Assembly: GCA_047623555.1 (NCBI GenBank)
Contig: JBLHMP010000032.1
Location: 1-41,042 of the forward strand
DNA length: 41,042 nt
Origin: NORP181 sp047623555
GTDB taxonomy: Bacteria; Pseudomonadota; Alphaproteobacteria; Rhodobacterales; Rhodobacteraceae
Direction of reading: 5' to 3'
The notes below the pieces were generated by a model that worked only from the letters and a program-made list of their open reading frames with translations, did not search any database and had not been told where the DNA came from. Position numbers and translations under genes: made by a program. This document shows positions 7,640-15,665 of this stretch, one piece after another (positions within the stretch are counted from its first letter, which is position 1; every line of letters starts with the position of its first letter).

Positions 7640-8206
7640 ATGCGCCCTAACAAACGGGACGAACTGGTACGCAAAGCTTTGGTGGTGTTTTACACAAACG
7701 GGTTTCACGCAACTGGTATGGACAAGCTGGTTACCGAAACCGGTGTGTCCAAGACATCCATGTACAAACATTTCCGCACCAAGGAAGAAATCATTCTGGC
7801 GACATTGCGCCTGCGGGATGAAAACTTTCGCAACTGGCTATATCGCCGGGTTGAGGCCTTGGCCGATACGCCAAAGGGCCAGTTGTTGGCGGTTTATGAC
7901 GCTCTTGAGGAATGGTTTGCGTTGCCGGAATTCAGCGGTTGCATGTTCATCAAGGCCAGTGCCGAATTTCAGGACACAGCCCATCCGATCCATGTGCAAT
8001 CGGCAGAACATAAGCGGCTGTTGACCGAACATTTCATCAAGATCGCCGAGGCGACGGGGGCAACTGACCCGGATGCGCTGGCGCGTCAGTTAATGATTTT
8101 GAAAGAGGGCGCCATTATTATGGCCGTCATGGGGCACAGCGAAAACCCGGCACAGGACGCGAAAATCGCCGCCAGAACGTTGATTGACGCCGGGCTAGCG
8201 GGCTAG
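7640..8206 (+). CDS. TetR/AcrR family transcriptional repressor
   Basis: A 188-residue TetR regulator. The N-terminal helix-turn-helix is clear (ALVVFYTNGFHATGMDKL, then TGVSKTSMYKHFRTKEE, about residues 10-55); the C-terminal all-helical ligand domain follows. The in-frame GTG at 7625 would add five residues, but ATG at 7640 is preceded by GAAGG about eight bases upstream. It is divergent from the five-gene operon starting at 7409, and both promoters carry the palindrome TACYGATCRGTA. The reading is an autoregulated repressor of that operon, released by an unknown small hydrophobic or electrophilic ligand. Its 3' end overlaps the convergent TetR gene by 12 bases. Confidence 0.9.
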   Translation: MRPNKRDELVRKALVVFYTNGFHATGMDKLVTETGVSKTSMYKHFRTKEEIILATLRLRDENFRNWLYRRVEALADTPKGQLLAVYDALEEWFALPEFSGCMFIKASAEFQDTAHPIHVQSAEHKRLLTEHFIKIAEATGATDPDALARQLMILKEGAIIMAVMGHSENPAQDAKIAARTLIDAGLAG

Positions 8207-8791
8207 GCGATCCACTAGCATTTGGGCCATGTCGCGCGCGTCCGTCCAGGGATAGTCGCGGATGGTTTTGGCACAGAGGGCGACGCCAATCAGCCCGGCA
8301 ATCAACGCGTCGGTTTGCGGTTTGGCGGCCTCCTCATCGGGCACTACGGCACGGACCAGATCGTGGAAAAACCGGAAATGCGCCAATGTGTGGTCGTCTT
8401 GCACAAAACTGCTGACGTCCGTGCGGGTAATGGCGTTGGACATGAACACCAGCCGGAAATGATCCGGGTGTTTTAACCAATAATCGGTGAACATTCCGGC
8501 TGCACAGTGCAGCCGGTCTTTGGCGTCTTGGATGGGCTTTAGTGCCACCCGGATGTCAGCAAATAACGTGGTAAACACGTCGGCCCACAGATACCGCAAA
8601 ATGTCGACCTTGCCGTCAAAATGCGCGTAAATCGTCATTGGCGCACATCCTGCCTCTTTGGCGAGGCGGCGGATTGATACCGATTCATACCCTTCATCCC
8701 GGAACAGGCGCAGGGCATGATTGGCGATTTTGGACTGCATCGCGTGGATGTCTGCACTGCTGCGGGGCGGGCGGCCGGATGGCTTGGGCAT
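8195..8791 (-). CDS. TetR/AcrR family transcriptional regulator
   Basis: A 198-residue TetR protein unrelated in detail to its convergent neighbour. The HTH lies at about residues 20-65 (ALRLFRDEGYESVSIRRLAKEAG, then CAPMTIYAHFDGKVDIL); the ligand domain contains YWLKHPDHFRLVF, as in the WHG-type C-terminal group. ATG at 8791 begins MPKPSGRPPRSS, a basic arm common in this family. It overlaps the other TetR gene tail-to-tail (8195-8206) and is divergent from the DUF4345 gene at 8892. A 27-bp inverted repeat in the 100-bp gap is the likely operator, so it probably represses itself and the DUF4345 gene. Confidence 0.88.
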   Translation of the reverse strand: MPKPSGRPPRSSADIHAMQSKIANHALRLFRDEGYESVSIRRLAKEAGCAPMTIYAHFDGKVDILRYLWADVFTTLFADIRVALKPIQDAKDRLHCAAGMFTDYWLKHPDHFRLVFMSNAITRTDVSSFVQDDHTLAHFRFFHDLVRAVVPDEEAAKPQTDALIAGLIGVALCAKTIRDYPWTDARDMAQMLVDRLAR

Positions 8792-8803
8792 GGGGGCTCC
8801 GAT

Positions 8804-8830
8804 AATTAATTATACGCGTTATAACTAATT
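8804..8830. promoter_or_regulatory. Probable operator of the second TetR regulator
   Basis: A 27-bp inverted repeat with arms AATTAATTATA (8804-8814) and TATAACTAATT (8820-8830), one mismatched pair, spacer CGCGT. It lies 12 bases upstream of the TetR start and 61 bases from the DUF4345 start. Confidence 0.6.
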
Positions 8831-8891
8831 CCTTGTGTTGGTCAAGGGTTCTGATGTATGGCACGCGTACTAAATAACAGGAGAGTCGGAT

Positions 8892-9296
8892 ATGATTGCC
8901 ACCAAAATGTTGAATATTGTGCTTGTGTTGATCGGAGCCGCGATTACCTTTTTGGGTCTGAACATCGGGCTGGGCGGTATGCAAACGCTTGGCTGGCAAG
9001 TGTCGCGTGACTTTATCACGGTCACCGACCCGGCGGTGTTTCAGGTGCAGGACAACCATATCCGCTTTGTCGGCGGTGTGTGGTTTGGGGTCGGCGTGCT
9101 GTTTGTGTTGGGTGGTTTTGCGCGCGCGCAGATGCGGGGCACCCTCGTGGCGTTGTGTCTGGTGATCGCGGGGGCGGGGTTGTTTCGGTTTTCTGCGATA
9201 AATATGGACGTGCTGTCTGGCGCCGATATCATTGGGTCGATGTTGTTTGAACTGGTCGGGTTTCCGCTGTTGGCGTACTGGATTTGGCGATCCTGA
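8892..9296 (+). CDS. DUF4345 family membrane protein
   Basis: A 134-residue protein with four hydrophobic segments (about 5-28, 59-78, 84-102 and 110-130), matching small membrane proteins of the DUF4345 family. The text QDNHIRFVGGVWFGVGVLF is typical of that family. Function unknown. AGGAG lies close upstream of ATG 8892. It is the only gene downstream of the divergent TetR operator, which suggests a TetR/membrane-protein pair responding to a membrane-active compound; that role is inference. Confidence 0.8.
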   Translation: MIATKMLNIVLVLIGAAITFLGLNIGLGGMQTLGWQVSRDFITVTDPAVFQVQDNHIRFVGGVWFGVGVLFVLGGFARAQMRGTLVALCLVIAGAGLFRFSAINMDVLSGADIIGSMLFELVGFPLLAYWIWRS

Positions 9297-9304
9297 TAGG
9301 AAAA

Positions 9305-10273
9305 TTATGCGGGCGTAATGTCCTCGCGCCAGCTTAGGCCTTTGGCCAGTAAACACCGCTGTGCCCGGGCCGGATAGTCGGTGATGATGCCGTCGACCCC
9401 CAGATCAATCATCCGGTTCAGGTCGGCGGGTTCATTCACCGTCCAGACATTCACAACAAGGCCAAACGCCTGCGCCTCAGCCAAAGACTCCGGTGTTATA
9501 TCTTGAAAATATGGTGACCAGACCGCACCGCCAAGACCCGCCACAATCTGCGGGATTGAGCCGTTATGCGCAGCGAGCGACGCCCCCGCCATCCAGGGCG
9601 AGCCTTCGGTCATGTTCACGGCCATCGTCGGATGGGTGCGGGTGGCATAGGTCAGATACGAGCGCGGGATCTGCGGTGCCTGCCGGTTGACCTCGGCCAA
9701 AACGCGCCAGTCAAATGATTGCAGCAACACCCGGTCGGCAATACCCGCAGCATCAATCACTGCTAAAACCGGGGCCACAAGTTGCGGCAGGGGCGGCGCG
9801 TCATTTGGCTGGTCCGGGTTGCTTTTGATTTCGATATTCAGCCAGATATCGGCGAATTCGGGCTCTTGTACCATGTCCACCAATTGCGCCAGATCGGGGA
9901 TTTTGACGCCAGACATAAACGCCTGATCCGGATAGCGCGCGGCGTAATCGGTGCCATCGCGCAGCCCGCCAACGTCGTATTTTTGCACCTCGTCGTGGTG
10001 CATCTGGACGATCGGTTTACTGTCTTTTTCCAACCATTTGCCGTCAGGTCCACGCGTCGCGGCGGCCATCAAACGTGGGTTGTGAGTCAGGACCGGAACG
10101 CCGTCGGCGGTGATCATGATGTCGAGCTCAACGACCTGCACGCCGATCTCAAAGGTGTTGCGAAATCCGATCAGTGAGTTTTCCGGCAGCACCCCACGGG
10201 CGCCGCGATGGCCATGCAGTCGGACAATGCCGGGCGCGCCTTGCATCTGTTTTGGCAGGGGTGAGTGGCGCAT
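9305..10273 (-). CDS. ugpQ: Glycerophosphodiester phosphodiesterase (UgpQ-like)
   Basis: A 322-residue GDPD, hydrolysing glycerophosphodiesters such as glycerophosphocholine or -ethanolamine to sn-glycerol-3-phosphate and the free alcohol. The TIM-barrel signature starts with LHGHRGARGVLPENSL (about 19-34, metal and catalytic histidines), followed by VELDIMITADGVPVLTHNP (metal acids and second histidine) and WLNIEIKSNP. There is no signal peptide, so it is cytoplasmic, acting after import. Its start overlaps the ugpC stop by one base (TGATG). The gene order ugpB-A-E-C-Q is exactly that of E. coli, which supports the symbol. The product can feed phosphate, glycerol and amine headgroups to metabolism. 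Confidence 0.88.
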   Translation of the reverse strand: MRHSPLPKQMQGAPGIVRLHGHRGARGVLPENSLIGFRNTFEIGVQVVELDIMITADGVPVLTHNPRLMAAATRGPDGKWLEKDSKPIVQMHHDEVQKYDVGGLRDGTDYAARYPDQAFMSGVKIPDLAQLVDMVQEPEFADIWLNIEIKSNPDQPNDAPPLPQLVAPVLAVIDAAGIADRVLLQSFDWRVLAEVNRQAPQIPRSYLTYATRTHPTMAVNMTEGSPWMAGASLAAHNGSIPQIVAGLGGAVWSPYFQDITPESLAEAQAFGLVVNVWTVNEPADLNRMIDLGVDGIITDYPARAQRCLLAKGLSWREDITPA

Positions 10274-11325
10274 CAGGACAGCCGCTTTTCGGTTTTGGCG
10301 TCAAACAGGTGGAGCGCGTCGGGCGCCGGGGAAAACCGCACAATATCATTGATTGGAAAGGTCTGAATACCGGTGACACTGACCACAATCGGAATGTCGG
10401 TGCCATCCAAAACCCCGTGCACCAGCGTGTTGGCCCCTAGCTGTTCAAGCATCTCGACGCGCACCGGCAACACCCCATCCGGATTGGCAATCAGGTGCTC
10501 TGGACGGATGCCGGCAATCACTGGCCCTGTACTGTCGATGCCGGTTGCCAGTGCGGTGCCATTGTCCAGTGTCACCAGCCCGTTGCCACCGGTGGCGGTC
10601 AGAAAGTTCATCGAAGGGCTGCCGATAAACCCGGCGACAAAGATTGAGGCGGGGCGTTCATATAGCGCGATGGGGGTGTCAAACTGTTCAACATAACCGG
10701 CGTTTAGCACCATTAACCGGTCGCCCAGGGTCATGGCCTCGACCTGGTCATGGGTGACATAGATCGCTGTGACGCCGAGCCGTTTCTGCAATTTGCGGAT
10801 TTCGAGGCGCATCTGCACGCGCAGTTTTGCATCCAGATTGGACAGCGGTTCGTCAAACAAAAACACCTGTGGATCGCGGACAATGGCACGGCCCATGGCG
10901 ACGCGCTGACGCTGACCACCGGACAATTGCCGGGGTTTGCGTTCCAGAAAGTCGCCAATTTCAAGGATATCAGCCGCCTCTTGCACGCGGCGGGTGATTT
11001 CATCCTTGGGAATTTTGCGGATTTTCAGCCCATAGGCCATGTTTTCGCGTACGTTCATATGTGGGTAAAGCGCGTAATTCTGGAACACCATGGCGATGTC
11101 GCGGTCTGCCGGCTCAACGTCGTTGACGATCTTACCGCTGATCGAAACCTCGCCGGTGGTGACGGTTTCAAGCCCGGCAACCATGCGCAGTAAGGTGGAT
11201 TTACCGCACCCTGACGGCCCAACGATGACGATGAATTCGCCGTCATTGATGTCACCGGAAATATGGTGAAGCACCACGTCATCGCCGTAAGATTTGGTCA
11301 GTTGGTCAAGTTTTATCGTAGCCAT
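10273..11325 (-). CDS. ugpC: ABC transporter ATP-binding protein, glycerol-3-phosphate/glycerophosphodiester uptake
   Basis: A 350-residue ATPase of the MalK/UgpC (CUT1) type. Walker A is VGPSGCGKSTLL (about 35-46), the signature LSGGQRQRVAMGRAIV, and Walker B VFLFDEPLSNLDAKLR; the C-terminal TOBE regulatory domain begins near residue 240. Length is normal. It is placed between ugpE (11 bases upstream) and the GDPD gene, forming the engine of the UgpAE permease. MalK-type ATPases of this group may serve several CUT1 transporters, so the specificity is taken from operon context. Confidence 0.9.
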   Translation of the reverse strand: MATIKLDQLTKSYGDDVVLHHISGDINDGEFIVIVGPSGCGKSTLLRMVAGLETVTTGEVSISGKIVNDVEPADRDIAMVFQNYALYPHMNVRENMAYGLKIRKIPKDEITRRVQEAADILEIGDFLERKPRQLSGGQRQRVAMGRAIVRDPQVFLFDEPLSNLDAKLRVQMRLEIRKLQKRLGVTAIYVTHDQVEAMTLGDRLMVLNAGYVEQFDTPIALYERPASIFVAGFIGSPSMNFLTATGGNGLVTLDNGTALATGIDSTGPVIAGIRPEHLIANPDGVLPVRVEMLEQLGANTLVHGVLDGTDIPIVVSVTGIQTFPINDIVRFSPAPDALHLFDAKTEKRLS

Positions 11326-11336
11326 TCCGGGCGGTC

Positions 11337-12188
11337 CTATTTGTCAGTTTCAGTCAGCCCTTGCACAAAGAGCTTTTGCATTGAGATGACTACAAAGATT
11401 GGCGGGATCATCGCCAACAGGGCTGTCATCATGATGATATTCCACTGCGGCGATTGCTCGGCCGCCTCGAGCATCTGTTTGATACTCATTACAATTGTGG
11501 TCATATCGGTGTCGGTGGTGATCAGCAGCGGCCACAGATATTGGTTCCAGCCGTAGATGAACAGGATCACAAACAGCGCCGCAATATTGGTGCGCGACAG
11601 CGGGATCAGGATGTCCCAGAAAAACCGCATCGGGCTGGCACCATCAATACGGGCGCTCTCCAGCATTTCGTCAGGGATGGTCAGGAACACCTGCCGGAAC
11701 ATAAACGTCGCGGTGGCCGAGGCGATCAGCGGGATCGATAGCCCCCAATAGCTGTTGAGCATGCCAAGGCTGGCGACCACCTGAAAGGTCGGCATGATGC
11801 GGACCTCAACTGGCAACATCAGGGTGATAAAGATCATCCAAAAGAACCCCATGCGGAATGGGAATTTGAAATAGACGATGGCAAAGGCGGAAATCAGCGA
11901 GATACTGATTTTGCCAAACGCGATCATCAGCGCCATCGCCAAGGAGTTTAACAACATGCGCCAGACGGGGGCGATTTCGGTGCCTTTCAGGCCCGAGCCA
12001 AACAGCGTTTGTTTGAAGTTGTCCCAGAAATGACCACCAGGCAGCATCGGGATCGGGGCCTGCAACATGCGGGCCTCATCATGGGTGGCGGCGACAAATG
12101 TGATCCAGATCGGCAGGGCAATCAGCGCCACGCCGACAATCAGGATCAGGTGAGAAATCACCGTCAGATAGGGGCGGTTTTCGACCAT
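11337..12188 (-). CDS. ugpE: ABC transporter permease, UgpE type
   Basis: A 283-residue inner-membrane permease with six predicted helices. The EAA-type coupling motif DEMLESARIDGASPMRFFWDILIPLSRT (about 190-217) contacts the ATPase. Start ATG 12188 overlaps the ugpA stop by one base. Together with UgpA it forms the channel for sn-glycerol-3-phosphate or glycerophosphodiesters delivered by UgpB. Assignment rests on CUT1 family features and operon order. Confidence 0.88.
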   Translation of the reverse strand: MVENRPYLTVISHLILIVGVALIALPIWITFVAATHDEARMLQAPIPMLPGGHFWDNFKQTLFGSGLKGTEIAPVWRMLLNSLAMALMIAFGKISISLISAFAIVYFKFPFRMGFFWMIFITLMLPVEVRIMPTFQVVASLGMLNSYWGLSIPLIASATATFMFRQVFLTIPDEMLESARIDGASPMRFFWDILIPLSRTNIAALFVILFIYGWNQYLWPLLITTDTDMTTIVMSIKQMLEAAEQSPQWNIIMMTALLAMIPPIFVVISMQKLFVQGLTETDK

Positions 12189-13069
12189 CAGTAATCTACC
12201 TTTTTCTCAACATAACGGAATTGGATCACCGTCATGCCGATGACCAACGCCATCAATATCACCGATTGTGCCGCTGATCCGCCAAGGTCCAACCCGACAA
12301 AACCGTCGTTGAAAACTTTGTAAACAAGGATAGTTGTTGACCCGGCCGGGCCACCCTGGGTCACCGCATGGATGATGCCGAAGGTGTCAAAAAACGCATA
12401 GACCGCATTGATAACCAACAGGAAAAACGTTGTCGGCGATACCAGTGGCAACACGATACTGCGGAATCTCATGATCGGGCCTGCGCCGTCGATGGCGGCG
12501 GCTTCGATCACCGATTTTGGGATCGATTGCATGGCCGCAAGGTAGAACAGAAAGTTGTAAGCGACCTGTTTCCAGGCGGCGGCGAGAATCACCAGTAACA
12601 TCGCCTGACGCCCGTTCAGGTAGTGATTCCAGTCATAGCCGACAAATTCCAGCAGATAGGGAAAGATGCCCAGCGTCGGGTTGAACATGAACACCCACAA
12701 CGCACCGGCCAGCACCGGCGCCACCGCATAGGGCCAGATCAGCATGGTGCGATACGTCATGGCGCCGCGTACCACACGGTCGGCAAACCCGGCCAGAAAT
12801 AGCGCCACCGACATGGATATGAACGCCACGCAGGCGGAAAATACGATCGTGCGCCAGAAGGTCGCGTAATAATGTCTGTCCTCGGCGAGAACCTGAAAGT
12901 TCTCAAACCAGACAAATTCGCGGGACAGGCCAAAGGCGTCCTCAATCAGCAATGACTGATACATTGCCTGACTGGCGGGCCAGATGAAAAAAATCAGGGT
13001 GACAAGTATTTGCGGGGCGACCAGCAGATAGGGCAGCACCGACGTAGGGAAATGGACGCGTTTTAGCAT
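12188..13069 (-). CDS. ugpA: ABC transporter permease, UgpA type
   Basis: A 293-residue CUT1 permease with six membrane segments; the first starts near LPYLLVAPQILVTLIFFIWP. The coupling motif is SIPKSVIEAAAIDGAGPIMRFRSIVLPLVSP. It follows ugpB after a 63-base gap that contains a strong hairpin, and is tightly linked to ugpE downstream. Forms the heterodimeric channel with UgpE. Confidence 0.88.
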   Translation of the reverse strand: MLKRVHFPTSVLPYLLVAPQILVTLIFFIWPASQAMYQSLLIEDAFGLSREFVWFENFQVLAEDRHYYATFWRTIVFSACVAFISMSVALFLAGFADRVVRGAMTYRTMLIWPYAVAPVLAGALWVFMFNPTLGIFPYLLEFVGYDWNHYLNGRQAMLLVILAAAWKQVAYNFLFYLAAMQSIPKSVIEAAAIDGAGPIMRFRSIVLPLVSPTTFFLLVINAVYAFFDTFGIIHAVTQGGPAGSTTILVYKVFNDGFVGLDLGGSAAQSVILMALVIGMTVIQFRYVEKKVDY

Positions 13070-13091
13070 CAGGGTCTCCGGCCAAAGGGAA

Positions 13092-13117
13092 CCCGGCCAT
13101 GTTGGGGCACGGCCGGG
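13092..13117 (-). other. Intercistronic hairpin between ugpB and ugpA
   Basis: On the transcribed minus strand CCCGGCCGTG pairs with CATGGCCGGG (10 bp including one G-U) around CCCCAA. There is no T-run after it, so it is likelier to protect the upstream ugpB message or attenuate than to terminate fully. Confidence 0.75.
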
Positions 13118-13132
13118 CTCGGGAGTACTGGA

Positions 13133-14437
13133 TTACTTGGTTGTGCGCTCAAACTTGCGCAATAAAACATCGCCACGTTCAACCGCGGCATCCATCGCCT
13201 GACTGGCAGTCTTATCACCAGCCCAAAGCGCCTCCATCTCTTCGTTGATCACGTCGCGGATCTGAACAAAGTTACCAAACCGCACGCCGCGGGAATTGGC
13301 CGTTGGGGTGTTCAGACTCAGCTGTTTGATCGCTGTGTCGGTGCCGGGGTTTTCGTTGTAAAACCCTTGCTTTTGGGACAGCTCATAGGCGGCTGTGGTA
13401 ATCGGAACATAGCCGGTTTCCTGATGCCACCAGGCCTGAACCTCGGGGGAGGACAGGTAGGTCATGAACTTGGCCACACCTTTGTACTCATCCTGTGGAT
13501 GCCCGGTCAGAGCCCACAATGTTGCGCCACCAATGATCGAGTTTTGTGGGGCCTCGGCAACGCTGGTGTCCAGCGGCATCATGGTCTGGCCGAAATTAAA
13601 CTTGACCTGATCTTTGATGCCTCCGTAGTAGGCGGACGAGTTGATCCACATGCCACATTCGCCATTGGTAAACAGCGGCAGGCTATCGCCACGACGTCCA
13701 CCATAGAGGAACAAACCTTCTTGGCCCATGGACGCGATATCGTCGAGACGCGCCTCAACGGCATCGTTGTTAAAGGTAAATGTGGTGTCAAAACCGGCAA
13801 ACCCGTTCTGCTCGGTGCCCATCTGAATGTTGTGCCACGCCGAGAAATTTTCGACCATCACCCAGGACTGCCAGCCAAACGAAAAACCGCATTTCATGCC
13901 GTTATCAACCAGCTTTGAAGCCACCCGTCGCATGTCGGTCCATGTCACAGGAATCTCGGCACCAGCCGCATCAAGCGCATCTTTGTTGTACCACAAAACC
14001 GGGGTCGAGCTGTTGAATGGCATCGACAGCAATTGGCCCTCTGGTGTCTGATAATATGAAATCACCGCTGGCAAATAGTCGTTCTTGTCAAACGCCTCGT
14101 CTGCGTCTTTCATCAGCTGTTCGATTGGGTACACCGCACCCTTGGCGGCCATCATCGTGGCTGTGCCAACTTCAAAAACCTGCACGATATGGGGCTGCTC
14201 TTTGGCGCGGAATGCGGCAACGGCGGCTGTCATCGTTTCGGTATAGTTGCCTTTGTAGGTCGGCACCAATGTGTAATCAGATTGGGTTGCGTTGAAATCC
14301 TCGGCAATTTTGTTGACCCGTTCGCCATTGGCGCCGCCCATGGCGTGCCACCATTGAATCTCCGTTTGCGCCAGCGCTGACGCCGACATCAATGCCAACG
14401 CCGCAGCCGATGCGCACGCGAGTGTTCGTATTGCCAT
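13133..14437 (-). CDS. ugpB: Periplasmic binding protein for sn-glycerol-3-phosphate/glycerophosphodiesters
   Basis: A 434-residue solute-binding protein of the CUT1 (family 1) class. The signal peptide is residues 1-23 (cleavage after ALA), then QTEIQWWHAMGGANGERVNKI, the N-terminal strand and ligand region characteristic of UgpB. Further matches are MPFNSSTPVLWYNKDAL and the closing segment with NEEMEALWAGDKTASQAMD. AGGAGG lies about five bases before ATG 14437. It is the first gene of the ugpBAEC-Q operon; high expression relative to the membrane parts is suggested by the hairpin after it. No convincing Pho box was found upstream. Confidence 0.9.
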   Translation of the reverse strand: MAIRTLACASAAALALMSASALAQTEIQWWHAMGGANGERVNKIAEDFNATQSDYTLVPTYKGNYTETMTAAVAAFRAKEQPHIVQVFEVGTATMMAAKGAVYPIEQLMKDADEAFDKNDYLPAVISYYQTPEGQLLSMPFNSSTPVLWYNKDALDAAGAEIPVTWTDMRRVASKLVDNGMKCGFSFGWQSWVMVENFSAWHNIQMGTEQNGFAGFDTTFTFNNDAVEARLDDIASMGQEGLFLYGGRRGDSLPLFTNGECGMWINSSAYYGGIKDQVKFNFGQTMMPLDTSVAEAPQNSIIGGATLWALTGHPQDEYKGVAKFMTYLSSPEVQAWWHQETGYVPITTAAYELSQKQGFYNENPGTDTAIKQLSLNTPTANSRGVRFGNFVQIRDVINEEMEALWAGDKTASQAMDAAVERGDVLLRKFERTTK

Positions 14438-14537
14438 GATTTCCTCCTAGGCAGATTATTCGTGTGGCGATTCTGATAGTCCAGATTCGATCCAACGTCA
14501 TCAAGTGAACACGGCGTAAAAAATAATGCAATTAAAA

Positions 14538-14558
14538 GTTTTATGACGTAAAACATAA
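14538..14558. promoter_or_regulatory. Probable LysR-type binding site between ugpB and the LysR gene
   Basis: GTTTTA (14538-14543) and TAAAAC (14549-14554) form an inverted repeat around TGACG; overlapping it, TTATG (14541-14545) and CATAA (14554-14558) are also inverted. The size fits the T-N11-A box of LysR regulators. It lies about 60 bases before the LysR start. Confidence 0.5.
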
Positions 14559-14615
14559 CACAAAGTTATAAATGGTCACTTTTGGGGTCTCATTAAAAGG
14601 CAATAGGCGCATAAA

Positions 14616-15518
14616 ATGGCATTACGATTACGACAGCTAGAGGCATTTCAGGCGGTGTCGCGATTGGGCAGCATGACCCGCGCCGCTCAACATCTGAACG
14701 TGTCACAACCGGCAGTTAGTCGGCTGTTATCCAGCTTTGGTAAATCCGTTGGTTTTGAACCGTTTGAACGGAAGGGCGGCCAACTGGTGCCAACGCAAGA
14801 GGCGCGGTATCTGCTAAGCGAAGTGACCCGGGTTCTGGACGGCTTGCAGCATATCGAAGAACTCAGCCGCGATTTGACGGCGCGCACGGCGGGGCATCTG
14901 CGTATTGCCTGTTTGCCCGGGTTTGCCACCAGCCATCTGCCCGGTGTGTTGATGCAGTTTTTATCAACCCGCCCGGCGGTGACTGTGACGCTTGAGCCGG
15001 ACCGCCCCGAGCGTATTTTGGAGTGGATCATCGGCGAGCAATATGATTGCGGCATTACCGATGGGTTCATTGGCCACCCGGCAACCGAAAGCCAGAATAT
15101 CAGGCTGCGTTCGGTCTGTATCTTTCCCAAAGACCATCATTTTGCGTCGAAATCCGAAATCTGGCCCGAAGACATCGTTGGCGAAAAGCTGATCCACACG
15201 CGGCGCGGCAGTGCGTTTTTCGTTGAGCTGAATCAGGTTTTTGTGGATCGCGGGCTGGTGTTGCCATCCTGGATCGAAATCCGCCAGTTCACCGCCGCCT
15301 GCATGATGGTGGCGCAGGGCACTGGCGTGTCTGTGGTCAGCGAATTGGATGCGGTGCAATTTGCCGATATGGGGTTGGACATGCGGCCGTTTCAGCCAGA
15401 CGTGGTGCATAAATTGTCGATCCTGCGGCCAATTGCCAAAACCCCCTCGGTGGTAACCCTTGAATTTATTGAAACTTTTGCCGAAAGCCTGTTGCCGTTT
15501 TTGGCGGATGACAGCTAA
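14616..15518 (+). CDS. LysR family transcriptional regulator
   Basis: A 300-residue LysR regulator. The N-terminal winged HTH is LRLRQLEAFQAVSRLGSMTRAAQHLNVSQPAVSRLLSSF (about 3-41), followed by the linker helix and a periplasmic-binding-like effector domain starting near GHLRIACLPGFATSHLP. It is divergent from ugpB and upstream of, and in the same direction as, the BMP-type transporter genes, so either operon could be its target. The inverted repeat at 14538-14558 suggests autoregulation and possible control of ugp. The effector is unknown. Confidence 0.88.
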   Translation: MALRLRQLEAFQAVSRLGSMTRAAQHLNVSQPAVSRLLSSFGKSVGFEPFERKGGQLVPTQEARYLLSEVTRVLDGLQHIEELSRDLTARTAGHLRIACLPGFATSHLPGVLMQFLSTRPAVTVTLEPDRPERILEWIIGEQYDCGITDGFIGHPATESQNIRLRSVCIFPKDHHFASKSEIWPEDIVGEKLIHTRRGSAFFVELNQVFVDRGLVLPSWIEIRQFTAACMMVAQGTGVSVVSELDAVQFADMGLDMRPFQPDVVHKLSILRPIAKTPSVVTLEFIETFAESLLPFLADDS

Positions 15519-15567
15519 ATCAACGCCGCGTGGAAACCGCGCGTCGCTGCACAAGAATCGGGCAATG

Positions 15568-15582
15568 GCCCGGTTTTCGGGC
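15568..15582. other. Small hairpin in the LysR-to-BMP gap
   Basis: GCCCG (15568-15572) and CGGGC (15578-15582) around GTTTT. No long T-run follows. It could be a weak terminator of the LysR gene or part of the leader of the transporter operon. The rest of this 147-base gap shows no clear promoter or riboswitch to me. Confidence 0.4.
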
Positions 15583-15665
15583 GGTGCGTGACGCAAAATA
15601 ATTGACCGATTGGTAAATAAATGCTTCTTTCGCAGCACAACAAATTGATCCGAGGGGGACAAGGA

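Noticed and set aside
13092..13117. Full terminator after ugpB
   Set aside because: No T-run follows on the transcribed strand and the next gene is a required subunit; it is treated as an intercistronic element.
14438..14615. Pho box upstream of ugpB
   Set aside because: No convincing pair of direct repeats like CTGTCAT spaced by four bases was found by eye on either strand.
15519..15665. Purine riboswitch in the leader of the BMP operon
   Set aside because: Only one short hairpin is visible; no conserved core of the purine aptamer was recognised.
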